Shown: positions 10,301 through 18,419 of the stretch, in pieces
How positions within the stretch are numbered: position 1 is the first letter of the stretch
Layout of the letters: each line of letters begins with the position of its first letter
Origin: Perkinsus olseni
Lineage: Eukaryota; Perkinsozoa; Perkinsida; Perkinsidae
Direction of reading: 5' to 3'
Assembly: GCA_013115135.1 (NCBI GenBank)
Contig: JABANP010000741.1
Coordinates: 1 to 19,879 of the forward strand
Length of the DNA stretch: 19,879 nt
Notes under the pieces: model-generated
Databases searched by the model: none
Seen by the model: the letters and a program-made list of their open reading frames with translations, nothing else
What the model was told of the DNA's origin: nothing
Program-made: the position numbers and the translations under genes

Positions 10301-10475
10301 GCGCGATCGGTGAGGGACGGGTCTCTAGCGTCGAGGTTGCTAGGCTTGCGGGTTTCATTCTCAGCACATCGAATGCTACAATAGAAGGGCGGCGCCTGTC
10401 AGCAACGACGCGGCCAAGAGCGAGCTGATCGATTTGGTGTACAAACTGAAGGGCAGGGAGAGACCGGTGAGCTAG
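7378..10475 (+). CDS. THOC1: THO complex subunit 1 (THOC1/HPR1 homologue), about 16 exons
   Basis: THO couples transcription to nuclear mRNA export and limits R-loops; THOC1/Hpr1 is a core subunit. Proposed exons: 7378-7512, 7559-7677, 7720-7816, 7860-7955, 8014-8055, 8124-8266, 8602-8718, 8762-8885, 8930-9073, 9126-9187, 9240-9372, 9420-9593, 9662-9860, 9910-10145, 10193-10309, 10365-10475. They sum to 2049 nt in frame (682 residues); human THOC1 has about 657. Matches to the family, from memory, in the right order: a YRNP motif (exon 7), LTDYTVMRRVALHILIKA (exon 11), an HW-x2-WK motif (exon 12), and DDPEEGIEEEYRCYNN followed by W-x3-R-x-LARS (exons 15-16). The C-terminal death domain of the animal protein is absent. 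Residues about 480-605 form a Ser/Pro/acidic linker. The ATG at 7378 is the first in frame. Least certain are exons 5-7; the 335-bp intron 8267-8601 is far longer than the rest. Confidence 0.85.
8267..8601 (+). other. Long THOC1 intron, possible hidden exon
   Basis: All other introns in this gene are 42-68 bp, but this gap is 335 bp and AT-rich in its middle (8480-8570). Exon 6 ends in phase 2 and the acceptor at 8601 accepts that phase. An alternative acceptor at 8566 would extend exon 7 upstream in phase 0. A short open stretch (about 8310-8400) could be another exon. I cannot tell a real long intron from a missed exon. Confidence 0.4.
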
Positions 10476-11557
10476 CGTCAGGTCGTCGGAGGGAACCCGA
10501 AGTGGGCGCTTGATCGATACCGCTGTTGCTCTGATTCTTCCCTCAAACGGGACAGTGAGGGGGGAGCTTAGTTTTTTCTTTGTGACGGGAGGATTACTGC
10601 TCTTGAGTGAATGACAGCATTATAGGTCGTGAGGAAAGTCTTGCTTCGGGCATGTCGGATCATTGGACACGAATGTTTTGAGTCACCATTTCGCCGAGTA
10701 AGAGCGCTCTTCCATATGGTCACTGATACTCTTATACTGAAGCGTTCGGCGGTAACGGTGAGACTGTGGAAGTATCGATAATGGCTTGGGACTGGTTGAG
10801 AACAGCTAATGGAAGCCAAGGCTGCACCTGTGCGACGAGCGAGGCGTAAAGTCTTTTGCCAATAGCCGTTCTCATGGTCTAGATATACAGTCGCTTGGCT
10901 CTAGGTTCGACCCAGGCATTCGTCCGCTCAATCCGTCTCTCTCAGGCTGCTCCAGTCGAGGCAGCACCTGTGGAGGCTGGGTCCACCTGAGCTCCGTCAT
11001 GGTTGAAGCCACCTGAGCACGTTGGCTGCGGCCTCTTCGATGATGGAATCTCTCTTCAGTGGCGCTAGGCATTATCTACGTTTCGATGGTCGTTTGATTA
11101 GTCCTTCTTTATTGTGTTGAGACAATCAATTACAATCAGAATGGCGATTGTCACTCTTGCCGCAGAGGGTCATCACTTTCATGGGGTGTATCCCAACTCA
11201 GTTGGTGAAAGTGATGAGTGGCCCAGAGTTGGGCCAACTCATAGTATGCGGATTGGGCAGTTTGCAAGTCGGGCAACGACGTTCTTGTGACTCACGAGTT
11301 CAGGGGGGAGAAAAACTGAGGGTGCTCGTAAATGACTACCGGGGTCGACGGCAACATTCATAGCAAAACACCTAGAGTCGAGTAGCTAAGGACGCGAGGC
11401 CATTCATCTACTTCGTCCGAGAAAGGCGCGTATCCTGGAGTGTTGTGTTTTGCTACATGCATTACTCGGGGACGAAGGTGCTTCCTTGACTGAATCCACT
11501 AGAACACAACAGTCGCAGGCTACATCATGGCACCAACGCAGCTACACCTTTCCCCGC
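10476..11557. other. Intergenic region without a convincing gene
   Basis: I find no splice-consistent coding series here on either strand. A 66-codon minus-strand ATG frame (10872-11072) lacks recognisable features. Around 11170-11240 there is a cluster of inverted repeats: a 12-bp arm pair (11170-11181 with 11206-11217), CCAACT-c-AGTTGG (11193-11205) and GAGTTGG-g-CCAACTC (11226-11240). Confidence 0.5.
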
Positions 11558-12085
11558 TCATCTGGGAACCTCTTCACGCCTAAGGATGATACCCCACATG
11601 AAAGTTCGTTGTATCTCGTGCACGTCGACGATGTTGTGAGGAATGGGTTCCTCTAAGCAATCGACTGCCAACATTATTCCGCCCGTAGAGTGAAGGCTGA
11701 GTTGAAGTCGAACACAACTGTCGCCGCCCGAGGCTTTGCATAACTCACTGCCGAAGTCAACGAGGGAGATTCCTTCAACGCCGAGCGTGCGCGCATCCTG
11801 CACACTTATTATCGAAGTGGTTGTGTTCAGCTGCATTGTGAGGAAGCAATTCAACTTCGTTGTCGGTTCGAAAAACGGACGTGCAAATTGGCTGTGGTGT
11901 ACGGTCATGACGAGCCTGCCGTGCATCACCCCGGCATCCGAGGCAGTGAGCAGCTTTAGTTCGGATATTCCATCAGGGAGATGGTCCTTAGGGGCGGTGA
12001 AGGTGGCAGAGGGAAGCACAGGAGGGGCCGCGCTATCAACGAGGATAGTCGGCAGCAGTACGAGAAGCCTGGCAAAGTTGAGCAT
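11558..12085 (-). CDS. Small secreted protein, paralogue A
   Basis: The start at 12085 is chosen because it gives a signal peptide (MLNFARLLVLLPTILVDSAA) that aligns position by position with the paralogue at 14083-14784. The frame stays open upstream to 12151, but without that similarity. The product is 175 residues with cleavage probably after the SAA. The mature part shares with the paralogue a LP(D/K) turn, an FGxxLC motif and a C-terminal F-x-W-x-I-x-(L/F)-(R/K)-R-(E/D) motif. Four cysteines follow the signal peptide. No known domain is recognised. It is intronless, unlike THOC1. A role at the cell surface or outside the cell is inferred from the signal peptide only. Confidence 0.7.
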   Translation of the reverse strand: MLNFARLLVLLPTILVDSAAPPVLPSATFTAPKDHLPDGISELKLLTASDAGVMHGRLVMTVHHSQFARPFFEPTTKLNCFLTMQLNTTTSIISVQDARTLGVEGISLVDFGSELCKASGGDSCVRLQLSLHSTGGIMLAVDCLEEPIPHNIVDVHEIQRTFMWGIILRREEVPR

Positions 12086-12282
12086 TTCGGAGTAGGGCAG
12101 GAAGAAAGCAGCGAGCGTTTGCCCCATGGGCATTGCCGCGCACGTCACCACGATCGATGAAGCTGCAAATCATTCGAGCTCGCTTCATTTCCTGGCGGAC
12201 GAGGGGCATGGAAGCTTGAATCTCCCGGTCTTTGTGCTGATCACCCTTTGAGCCATTCGATACCACAGATCCCTTCATCATT

Positions 12283-12914
12283 GGAGTTTCACCCCCGTTA
12301 TGTAAAGCGCTAGTGTTTAACGCATAACGCATAGCACAACGCGTTATGGCCTGAAATACCACATATAACGCGTGAAACGCGAAATGTGTTATACACGCTC
12401 GGTGTAAAACGCGTGATCATAACGCCCCTGGTGTTATGCCCAAGACTTTCAATTTTTTCCCAGCAAAAACTCACCATTGCGACGACAGACACTCCCCTGA
12501 CCGTCAATTCAACAACATGGGTGTTCAAATACTTTATCCACGCATACGACGATTATTACAGACCCAAGCCTATACCGGTTTGCTGACCATAAAGGAAGTC
12601 AAAGTTTACGAGAATACGACAGGCACAGACCGCCCTTGGCGGCCGACCGCCTTGTCTACGAATATGAGACCGACAGGGATAAGGTTATAACGCGTTGAAA
12701 TAGCCACGTTTTTACACGTGTAGTGAAAAACGCGTTTTTCTAACGCCATCACGCGTACTTCGTGTTATAACGCGTTTTGACTTGAGTGTTAAACGCGTTA
12801 TTGCGTTTTACACTAGCGTTATCACGCGAAGTGATATGACTACACAACACATCGCGTTTTTCGCGTAAAACACCTCGCGTAAAACTGTTTTACGTGTTAA
12901 ACAGGTGAAACTCC
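12283..12914. mobile_element. MITE-like element, 632 bp, 11-bp terminal inverted repeats
   Basis: The ends read GGAGTTTCACC (12283-12293) and its exact reverse complement (12904-12914). They are flanked by ATT on both sides (12280-12282 and 12915-12917), consistent with a 3-bp target duplication. A 3-bp duplication with G-rich ends recalls PIF/Harbinger-type elements, but the TIR itself is not diagnostic. No transposase frame is present, so it would move in trans. Two outer blocks (about 12303-12445 and 12676-12905) are filled with AACGCG-type motifs; the middle about 230 bp lacks them. The element lies between two paralogous secreted-protein genes. Confidence 0.65.
12303..12905. repeat. Cluster of ACGCGT / AACGCG motifs
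   Basis: ACGCGT occurs at 12339, 12368, 12409, 12690, 12730, 12751, 12770 and 12793, with many partial versions (AACGC, TCGCGT) between. The motifs are often in AT-rich context such as TTATAACGCGTT. They form two blocks inside the MITE-like element. ACGCGT is the MluI cell-cycle box core bound by MBF-type factors in fungi; a regulatory role here is only a possibility. The arrays may equally be sub-terminal transposase-binding repeats. Confidence 0.6.
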
Positions 12915-12984
12915 ATTGATACAACACTAGTTTGCAACTTATTGGGGGAAATGTTATCCAACCGAGCGAAGTCTAAGCGGAACA

Positions 12985-13570
12985 ATGCATTGCTACAGTA
13001 GCAGTGGCTGAAGAGATGGGACACTCTGTGTCCAGCCATCTAAAGAGGATCTTCCCAGGCGTGCCGCATCTTCCTGAACAAAGTTTATTTTCGGTCTCCA
13101 ATTTGTCTTATCAAGCTCAGGTGCAGTCCGAGTATACCGCACTCGTGGGATCCGTTCCCGCGGGAGCTAGGCTCAGGCCGCTCGCAGGCTCCAGCATGTT
13201 GAGTCGTCGCCTACTCACGAGGATGTGATCGATGCAGTTCCCACGACAACCCTCGTTTGGACGAATCCATGGTCTCAAGCAACTCTTTGTTCAACTGAGA
13301 TGAGTTGCAGCCTCCCAATACAAGTGGTCGGTCCGGACGTGAAAGTCGGTTCAGGGCCCCGTCCACGCTGCTTTTATGCGCCGCATCACTGTCGACTTTA
13401 TGACTAGCATCTTACCGAAGCCACAGTACATGGTCTATTATGAATCTTCTTTCGGAAGAGCAGCTCCCGAAACAACCACCCTGCTCGCTACACGCATTCG
13501 GCTGTTCGATCTTCGAAAGCCGCCCTCTCAAAGAGGTGTCGAGCCTGTGCCCGTAAGGCTTTCATAACTA
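12985..13570 (+). other. Weak coding traces, unassigned
   Basis: Three overlapping + strand frames are open: 13004-13228, 13225-13407 and an ATG-started 63-codon frame at 13376-13567. An acceptor-like site near 13170 would join the second frame in phase 0. No combination gave a series as consistent as in THOC1, and no domain was recognised. This may be a fragment of a gene or chance. Confidence 0.25.
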
Positions 13571-13599
13571 ACTTACGGACTCGGGGTAGTAGTTGTATT

Positions 13600-13870
13600 C
13601 TATTTCGTTGATCGGATGAGGTTAAATTTCAATTCTTTGAAATTGTCCCCTCACCTTTTCCCGAGCAAATAAAAAGTTTTTTTGTGTGATTTAAACGGTT
13701 TTGATAGCAATTTAGCGAGTGTCATGGGAATTAAAGGATTGTCAAACCAAATTCGTTTTGTCACTCAAATTAAATTCAAATTGCATGGAAAGTGAGATTT
13801 AATTTGCGTGACATGAGTCTTTTAAATTAGCTAAAGTATTTAAAGTGGATGAAAACTATTTTGAAACAAA
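13600..13870. other. AT-rich block with inverted repeat
   Basis: This is a distinctly AT-rich stretch compared with the rest of the window. It contains an imperfect 16-bp inverted repeat: GTCACTCAAATTAAAT (13760-13775) against ATTTAATTTGCGTGAC (13797-13812), one mismatch. No coding frame was seen. It could be a small decayed element or a spacer. Confidence 0.45.
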
Positions 13871-13875
13871 ATTCG

Positions 13876-13906
13876 AGCTTCACGCTGGAAGTTCCAGCGT
13901 GAAGCT
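13876..13906. repeat. 31-bp perfect palindrome, 1-nt centre
   Basis: Arms of 15 bp (AGCTTCACGCTGGAA and its complement) around a single G at 13891. It borders the AT-rich block. With a 1-nt loop it is a palindrome rather than a normal RNA hairpin terminator. Confidence 0.9.
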
Positions 13907-14082
13907 AGACTCAACCCAGGATTGGTCTCAATGTGAACGGTGACTTTGAAATTGTTCTTGTCATTGCATTGCTGACCACTCTTGCAACACAACTGTTACG
14001 ACGTTACAGACAACATCGTGGAGAGAGTACATCTATACACACCAAATCACAGACTTTCCTCATGGGACACATTGACACATCT

Positions 14083-14784
14083 TCATTGGGTCAGACGCAC
14101 TATTCTCGGAAGACGAGACACAGTTCGATTCGGGTCACGCTTGAAGTTGATACTCCATTGGAATCTGCGGTATAGAATAGAGCGTGGATCGTGGATATTG
14201 GGTCGACGGTGTCTCAGAATCTCGGTGCAGTGAGCGGTCAACTCCAGTAAATCGACAGAGTGAACGGTCACTTGGAGTTCAGGGCGTACTTTGTCAGGCA
14301 GGGTTTCATACAACTTTTCATCAAAATGATAGACAGAAGTTCCATCGACAGAGGTTCCATCGGGTCCAGTCGGCGTGGTTGCCATGTCCACCTTCACCCC
14401 AGTAATTCTGCTCATCTTTGTCGGGTCCAGAGCCTCGCACAGAGCCTTACCGAAGTTATGCAGATTGGTTCCCCCTAGGTCGGGCCGGCTGAAATCTCGT
14501 ATGCCAAGTACCGCAGAGTCGTTTCGTGCCTGTATTTCGAAGAAGCTGCGCTGATACGTTGGGAACTGGAATACCCGACGTAAAAAAGAGCTGGGCTGCT
14601 TGACCATGTCAAGCATGCCGATCGACACCCCGTCAACAATGTATGTGCACAACCTAAGGTGTGGTACATCCTTGGGTAGATCTTCCTTAACCGGGTCGAA
14701 AATGCCAAATGATAGCGAACCTGGAGCCGCGCTATTGACGAAGATAATCGGCAGGACGAAGATCCTGACCAAGATAGATGACAT
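14083..14784 (-). CDS. Small secreted protein, paralogue B, with internal duplication
   Basis: The start at 14784 gives the signal peptide MSSILVRIFVLPIIFVNSAA, matching paralogue A in length and in the terminal SAAP. The product is 233 residues, 58 longer than A. The extra part lies after the FGKALCEAL motif: a related segment (HFDEKLYETL) follows about 45 residues later, and the C-terminal half of A aligns after that second copy. A short repeat (GTSVDGTSV) lies between them. This suggests an internal duplication or insertion in B. The shared C-terminal motif FQWSINFKRD is intact. Function is unknown; secretion is inferred from the N-terminus. Same strand as A, about 2 kb away, so the pair may come from a tandem duplication later split by the MITE-like element. 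Confidence 0.75.
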   Translation of the reverse strand: MSSILVRIFVLPIIFVNSAAPGSLSFGIFDPVKEDLPKDVPHLRLCTYIVDGVSIGMLDMVKQPSSFLRRVFQFPTYQRSFFEIQARNDSAVLGIRDFSRPDLGGTNLHNFGKALCEALDPTKMSRITGVKVDMATTPTGPDGTSVDGTSVYHFDEKLYETLPDKVRPELQVTVHSVDLLELTAHCTEILRHRRPNIHDPRSILYRRFQWSINFKRDPNRTVSRLPRIVRLTQ

Positions 14785-15168
14785 TAAGCGGCGGTGCTGA
14801 GCAAAAACTCTGTGACAACTTGTCACTGGCAAGCAAGGTCCGGGACGAGTACCGGTAGGAGACAGAATGGGCCCGGCTGATTGCAGTGGACGTGAGCGAT
14901 ATGCTAGTATCTAGCAGGCATCGCTATTCCGCGAGGAGAACTCTGCGCCGCTCCTGAAATGTGTCCCGCCACTGCGCGGGAGACACGGAATTCAATTTAC
15001 GTGTACGTCAATCGCGTTCGCCATGCCGATCGGTATATACATCTGTAAGAATGGGCCTGTGGCAGGTCAATCACCCGCTCAGACCGGATCGGAACTCACC
15101 AGATCCGTACGAATACACCTTTCTAGGAGCCAGCTCATAGATAACGCAATCTAACCCTTGCACGGTGC

Positions 15169-15197
15169 ACCCTAAGGTGCAAGTTGCACCTTAGGGT
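15169..15197. repeat. 29-bp perfect palindrome, 1-nt centre
   Basis: 14-bp arms (ACCCTAAGGTGCAA and complement) around G15183. GGTGCAC-type repeats continue on both sides, so copies of GTGCACC occur several times within 60 bp. Confidence 0.9.
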
Positions 15198-15303
15198 ACA
15201 CTACCAGTGGTGCACAATAAATACGATAAGTCGCAAGATACTATTTCCTACGGTGTCCGCGGGTAATAACGCTGCAACACGCTTGGAGTGTTACGAGTGT
15301 TAA

Positions 15304-15326
15304 CCACTACCGTAGTGGCACTACGG
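15304..15326. repeat. Foldback triad 1: CACTAC-c-GTAGTG-g-CACTAC
   Basis: Mirror centres at 15311 and 15318, 7 nt apart. Arms extend to 7 and 8 bp. Both palindromes are perfect. Confidence 0.95.
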
Positions 15327-15400
15327 AAGCGACCCAGAATACGTCTTCTGCGCCATCGTAATACGGGGCTCGTAGTGGGATCTGTCAGAATGCAATTACA

Positions 15401-15424
15401 TCCACAAATTGTGGACCACAATTT
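15401..15424. repeat. Foldback triad 2: CCACAA-a-TTGTGG-a-CCACAA
   Basis: Mirror centres at 15408 and 15415, 7 nt apart; arms of 7 and 9 bp, both perfect. Confidence 0.95.
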
Positions 15425-15600
15425 AAATATGCCAATGCTCTTCGGGGGGCTATTACCGACACGGGAACAAATCTTCTCCTGAGGAGCGAGATACTAACGC
15501 CGAACCTTCTGAATATCCAAAGCTTGGCCAGTGTGGTCAGGTACATCATCAAATACGCGTTTGGCCAAGGAGCTCAACGGAGCTCCAAGCCAGGAAGCCG

Positions 15601-15676
15601 TTAGTCTGATTCATTGTCCTTTGCCAGCTGTTTCATTAATCCACTTCTGCACTCTTTCCCACGTCCTGGGTTCTTC
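15601..15676 (+). repeat. Diverged tandem repeat, copy 1
   Basis: Copy of a sequence starting TTAGTCTG...TCATTGTCCTTTG and ending CTGGGTTCTT. Copy 2 starts at 15707. Copy 1 is about 14 bp shorter because it lacks the foldback triad present in copy 2. Confidence 0.85.
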
Positions 15677-15706
15677 GTCTGTCAGTCCACCTGCTGGGGG
15701 AGACGA

Positions 15707-15795
15707 TTAGTCTGCATCATTGTCCTTTGTTAGCTACCTGAGGTAGCCTACCTCATTAATCCCCTACTGCACTCCTTCCCACATCTTGGGTTCTT
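15707..15795 (+). repeat. Diverged tandem repeat, copy 2 with foldback insertion
   Basis: Aligns with copy 1 at 15601-15676 through TCATTGTCCTTTG, CATTAATCC, CTGCACTC and TTGGGTTCTT. Between AGCT and ATTAATCC copy 2 has 19 bases where copy 1 has 5; the extra 14 form triad 3. Confidence 0.85.
15733..15755. repeat. Foldback triad 3: CTACCT-g-AGGTAG-c-CTACCT
   Basis: Mirror centres at 15740 and 15747; arms of 7 and 8 bp, perfect. It lies inside copy 2 of the local tandem repeat and is absent from copy 1. Confidence 0.95.
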
Positions 15796-15805
15796 GCTAT
15801 AGCCC

Positions 15806-15825
15806 TACCAGACTGGTGGTACCAG
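15806..15825. repeat. Foldback triad 4: TACCAG-a-CTGGTG-g-TACCAG
   Basis: Same geometry, centres 15812 and 15819, with one mismatch in the inverted unit (G for A at 15818). Confidence 0.8.
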
Positions 15826-15829
15826 CAGC

Positions 15830-16135
15830 AGTGGAGATATATTTGTCCCAGGTGTATTTGGAGGAATCCCAGAGCTCGAGGCCGTTCCAGGAAAAACCGA
15901 CTAAATCGATCTCTTTGAGGCTGGTCACCAGCCGGTCAGGCGAGCGTTCCAATGTCTAAGTCACCTTTTTTCCAGCTCCCTCTCGGTATCCTTCGACGAG
16001 CAACCTCAGCTCGGCTTCGGCAAGAATTACCTTTTCACGATAATCGCATAGACTTCCCTAGACCTGTCAAGGACGGAGAAGTACAGTCTGGGAGACCATC
16101 GAAACATGGGCCATGTGGTCGAGGATGTCAGAAAT
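15830..16135. other. Intergenic stretch, nothing assigned
   Basis: I see no convincing coding frame, RNA gene or repeat here. A + strand frame at 15952-16200 is open for 82 codons but has no ATG-based or splice support. Confidence 0.4.
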
Positions 16136-16139
16136 CAAC

Positions 16140-16892
16140 TCATGAGGTGGAGGCCCATGAACGATGTATCATCCACGTATGCCGCTTTGGGTTATCATGA
16201 TTCACCCGGTATATGGCCCTCAAGTTATTCTTGAAGTTCAAGAGTACCCGCCTCTCCGAGCTGCACCAACGTGTCCCGCAGAATGCCACCGGCGCGAAAA
16301 ATGGGATGTTCATCTTCTCCGCAGCCTCCCTGATGCGCTCGTACCTCGACCGGAGGTGGCTCGGTATCTCAGGCTGCAGAGATCTATAAGGTTGTAAGCA
16401 TTTTGGGCACACAGCTCCAGTCTAAATGCCACATTATCATAAACCCTCGGCCCGGGCCTCGGGCCACGCTTTCCTCCATTCTCTTCTGGGGTTATCAGTC
16501 CCGAGTAACCGTCAGTGGACTGCTCACCGTTATTTAGAGCTTGAGCTTGGACTCGTGATAACAGTTCTTGTGGAGTTTTACACAAATTTCCATCGTGGCA
16601 ATCAACGCACCATAACCCCTATCTGACAGCTTAGCTCGAGGAGTCCTCGAGGAAGACATTGCTGTAAGATGAACTCGATGAACTGTTCATCCCTAAAGCT
16701 CCAATCGATCTGAAGCCCTTCCGTGCCCGAGAGCTTCCCAGCCGAGTACACCTCTCCCAGCCTCGTGATAGAGACTTGTTCATCGCCGCAAAAGATCGAA
16801 GTAATGGCTAGCTTCTTCGGAGCAGTGCTCCGAGAGCACTGAAGCTTGTCCATCATCGCCTCGGCCTTTGCGCAGAGCTCCGCACATTTCAC
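16140..16892 (-). pseudogene. Possible decayed multi-exon gene, minus strand
   Basis: Three minus-strand frames could form exons: 16892 down to about 16670 (MKCAELCAKAEAMMDKLQ...), about 16615 down to 16430 starting GLWCVDCHDGNLCKTPQELL, and about 16375 down to 16140 with PFFAPVAFCGTRWCSSERR. A 59-bp GT-AG intron joins the last two in phase. The first join is ambiguous. A CxxC-type motif and a TRW motif are visible; TRW occurs in some hAT-type transposases, but that is weak. Foldback triad 5 lies inside the first frame, and its 14-bp insertion would shift the frame, so the gene may be broken. Function not recognised. Confidence 0.35.
16817..16841. repeat. Foldback triad 5: GGAGCA-g-TGCTCC-g-AGAGCA
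   Basis: Mirror centres at 16825 and 16832; one mismatch in the third unit. An 11-bp-period relative (CTCGAGGA-g-TCCTCGAG, 16635-16651) lies nearby. Confidence 0.85.
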
Positions 16893-17049
16893 CGTCTACT
16901 TCATCTGCTATACTGTATGAATCTTCAACTTCCGCAAAAAAACTCAGTAGTATCGACAATATCAGATGACGGTTCTGTTATCCCTCTCCAGGTGAACAGA
17001 TCAGCCGCTTGGTTCAACGTTTGTTCTCCGTTATGGCCAGTTGTTAGAA

Positions 17050-17084
17050 TATGTTGAGTCACTCAAGTTGAGTGACTCAACATA
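17050..17084. repeat. Foldback chain 6: TTGAGT/ACTCAA four units, three centres
   Basis: 35-bp perfect palindrome (17-bp arms, centre G17067) built of TTGAGT-c-ACTCAA-g-TTGAGT-g-ACTCAA. Mirror centres at 17060, 17067 and 17074, each 7 nt apart. Confidence 0.95.
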
Positions 17085-17523
17085 CCCAACTTGAGTACAG
17101 AGGTCTCTTAATTCCCCCACAACAGTTCTAGAAAGAAACAGGTAAGGAGGCGCAGAGGTGAAGTCGTTCTTTGAACTCCATTCAATGCAAAGTCCAATTG
17201 CCTACGGAACCGACTCCATCTCCATGCCCCTTTGCCACGGAAACGAATGACCTCGAGGCCATCCTCTCTGGGTGCATCGGGGTGCTGAAATATGCCCCAG
17301 CTAGTAGCCAGAGCTTTCAATGAGATGCCAATGGACCGACCATCAGCACTTATGAAATTCATCTGCGAGATAGCTCAACTATGATAGCTGTACAACGAGG
17401 TCTGGCGCCTAGCGTATCCAAACAGTTGCAAGCATGGTAGTTTATCAGGGTACCATGGCCAACTAGTTTCGGTCGTGGAGACTGCCGCAGAACTTAGTTC
17501 TGAAGTTCAGCACATCAGAAGGA

Positions 17524-17544
17524 CCTTTCTGCGAAAGGCTTTCT
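17524..17544. repeat. Foldback triad 7: CTTTCT-g-CGAAAG-g-CTTTCT
   Basis: Mirror centres at 17531 and 17538; one mismatch in the inverted unit. Confidence 0.8.
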
Positions 17545-17554
17545 CGGACGATGC

Positions 17555-17583
17555 ACCATGTGAAGGGAGTCCCTTCGCATGGT
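17555..17583. repeat. 29-bp palindrome, 1-nt centre, one mismatch
   Basis: 14-bp arms around G17569 (ACCATGTGAAGGGA-g-TCCCTTCGCATGGT), mismatched at one position. Confidence 0.9.
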
Positions 17584-17731
17584 CCAGAAGTCCCACCATA
17601 TTCGATCCCTTCAAGGGGCTCGCTGACTGAGAACACAACACCCAAATTTTGCCATCTGGAATCCAATCTTTCATCGCAGCTTCTCATCGGTCCGAGATAG
17701 CATGAGCGAAATATACACTAGACGTGCCCGT

Positions 17732-17773
17732 AAGTTAAAGTACTCTCCGCCCATGGACAGAGTACTTTAACTT
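17732..17773. repeat. Inverted repeat, 15-bp arms, 12-nt loop
   Basis: AAGTTAAAGTACTCT (17732-17746) pairs perfectly with 17759-17773. Unlike the other palindromes here it has a real loop. A shorter palindrome CCGCTACT-a-AGTAGCGG lies just downstream (17811-17827). Confidence 0.9.
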
Positions 17774-17933
17774 TACACTGCGTATTCGATTGGGACGGGC
17801 CAATAGATGACCGCTACTAAGTAGCGGCGCCGATCGGACAAAACCCATCTCCGATTCAGAGGCTCCGAATGATATGTGAGACTCACCGAGCCTGGCTCGA
17901 TGCAGCTGAGCCGTGCCAGAAGTGCGTCCCTTA

Positions 17934-17955
17934 ACTGGGAGTCCCAGTCTGGGAC
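17934..17955. repeat. Foldback triad 8: CTGGGA-g-TCCCAG-t-CTGGGA
   Basis: Mirror centres at 17941 and 17948; arms of 7 bp each, perfect. Confidence 0.95.
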
Positions 17956-18419
17956 GATTATTAACCCTTGTGTGCGTATCAGACACACGCTCCTCTATCA
18001 TCACGAGTCCTTACTGACCGGCTCAAAACTTTTGACGAAGGTGTCGGATACGTTTTGACTCAAAATTTATTCGCATTTCCCTTGAGGGTATGGAGATTTC
18101 AATTGTGTACTCTGTTGTCCTCGGACTTCGTGAAGGCCTTGCAACAAGCCTTGCTTCGCAAAAGACAGGGCGGTCATGTTCCCGAAACCTTCCATGCTTC
18201 GTGGAAAATCTACAATCGCCAAGGAAAGCTTGATGACGCACTCTTCTCATTTCATCGATTCATACTCACAATTCCAGTGGTTGTTAGTTCCGTAAAGAAA
18301 AATGAATGATATGTTGTGATCAAGTGGAAGTCCTCGAGTGCGATACGGACTTGCGTTCTTCAGTCGGCCCGACAAACTCGGGAGCGCTCCCTGGTGCCGA
18401 ACGATGTGAACCTTCGTTG

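Larger units (their letters stand above)
14833..15600. other. Non-coding, palindrome-rich region
   Basis: No convincing coding series on either strand. A 29-bp palindrome with 14-bp arms and a single G centre lies at 15169-15197. Two foldback triads listed separately lie at 15304-15326 and 15401-15424. Weaker inverted repeats occur near 14905-14930 and 14960-14985. Confidence 0.5.
16893..17800. other. Conflicting open frames on both strands
   Basis: Minus strand: an 84-codon ATG frame (17108-17362, ISADGRSIGISLKALATSWG visible) is preceded by an acceptor-like site, and another ATG frame lies at 17463-17687. Plus strand: an open stretch of about 80 codons (17389-17630) after an acceptor-like site at 17388 contains SSEVQHIRRTFLRKAFSDD. 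Both cannot easily be real. Palindromes and triads 6 and 7 cut through these frames, so I favour decayed or chance frames. Confidence 0.3.

Noticed and set aside
9882..10367. 161-codon minus-strand frame
   Set aside because: It lies opposite THOC1 exons 14-16, where the + strand carries the conserved motifs.
10568..10819. 83-codon minus-strand frame
   Set aside because: It needs a non-ATG start, has no recognisable feature and no splice partners.
10904..10913. GGTTCGACCC, a B-box-like tRNA T-arm
   Set aside because: No A box, cloverleaf or acceptor stem could be drawn in the surrounding 80 bases.
12303..12905. ACGCGT cluster as a telomere-like or satellite array
   Set aside because: The motifs are irregularly spaced, on both strands, and bounded by terminal inverted repeats.
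17050..17084. Hairpin as a transcription terminator
   Set aside because: A 1-nt centre cannot form a normal RNA loop, there is no U tract, and the organism is eukaryotic.
17735..18004. Two overlapping minus-strand frames of 71 and 89 codons
   Set aside because: They run through an inverted repeat and triad 8 and look like chance frames in GC-balanced DNA.
18091..18309. Plus-strand frames ahead of the coiled-coil gene, one with a signal-peptide-like start (MEISIVYSVVLGL)
   Set aside because: Only 47 codons long, and no splice join to the downstream exons was found; could be a small gene but unsupported.
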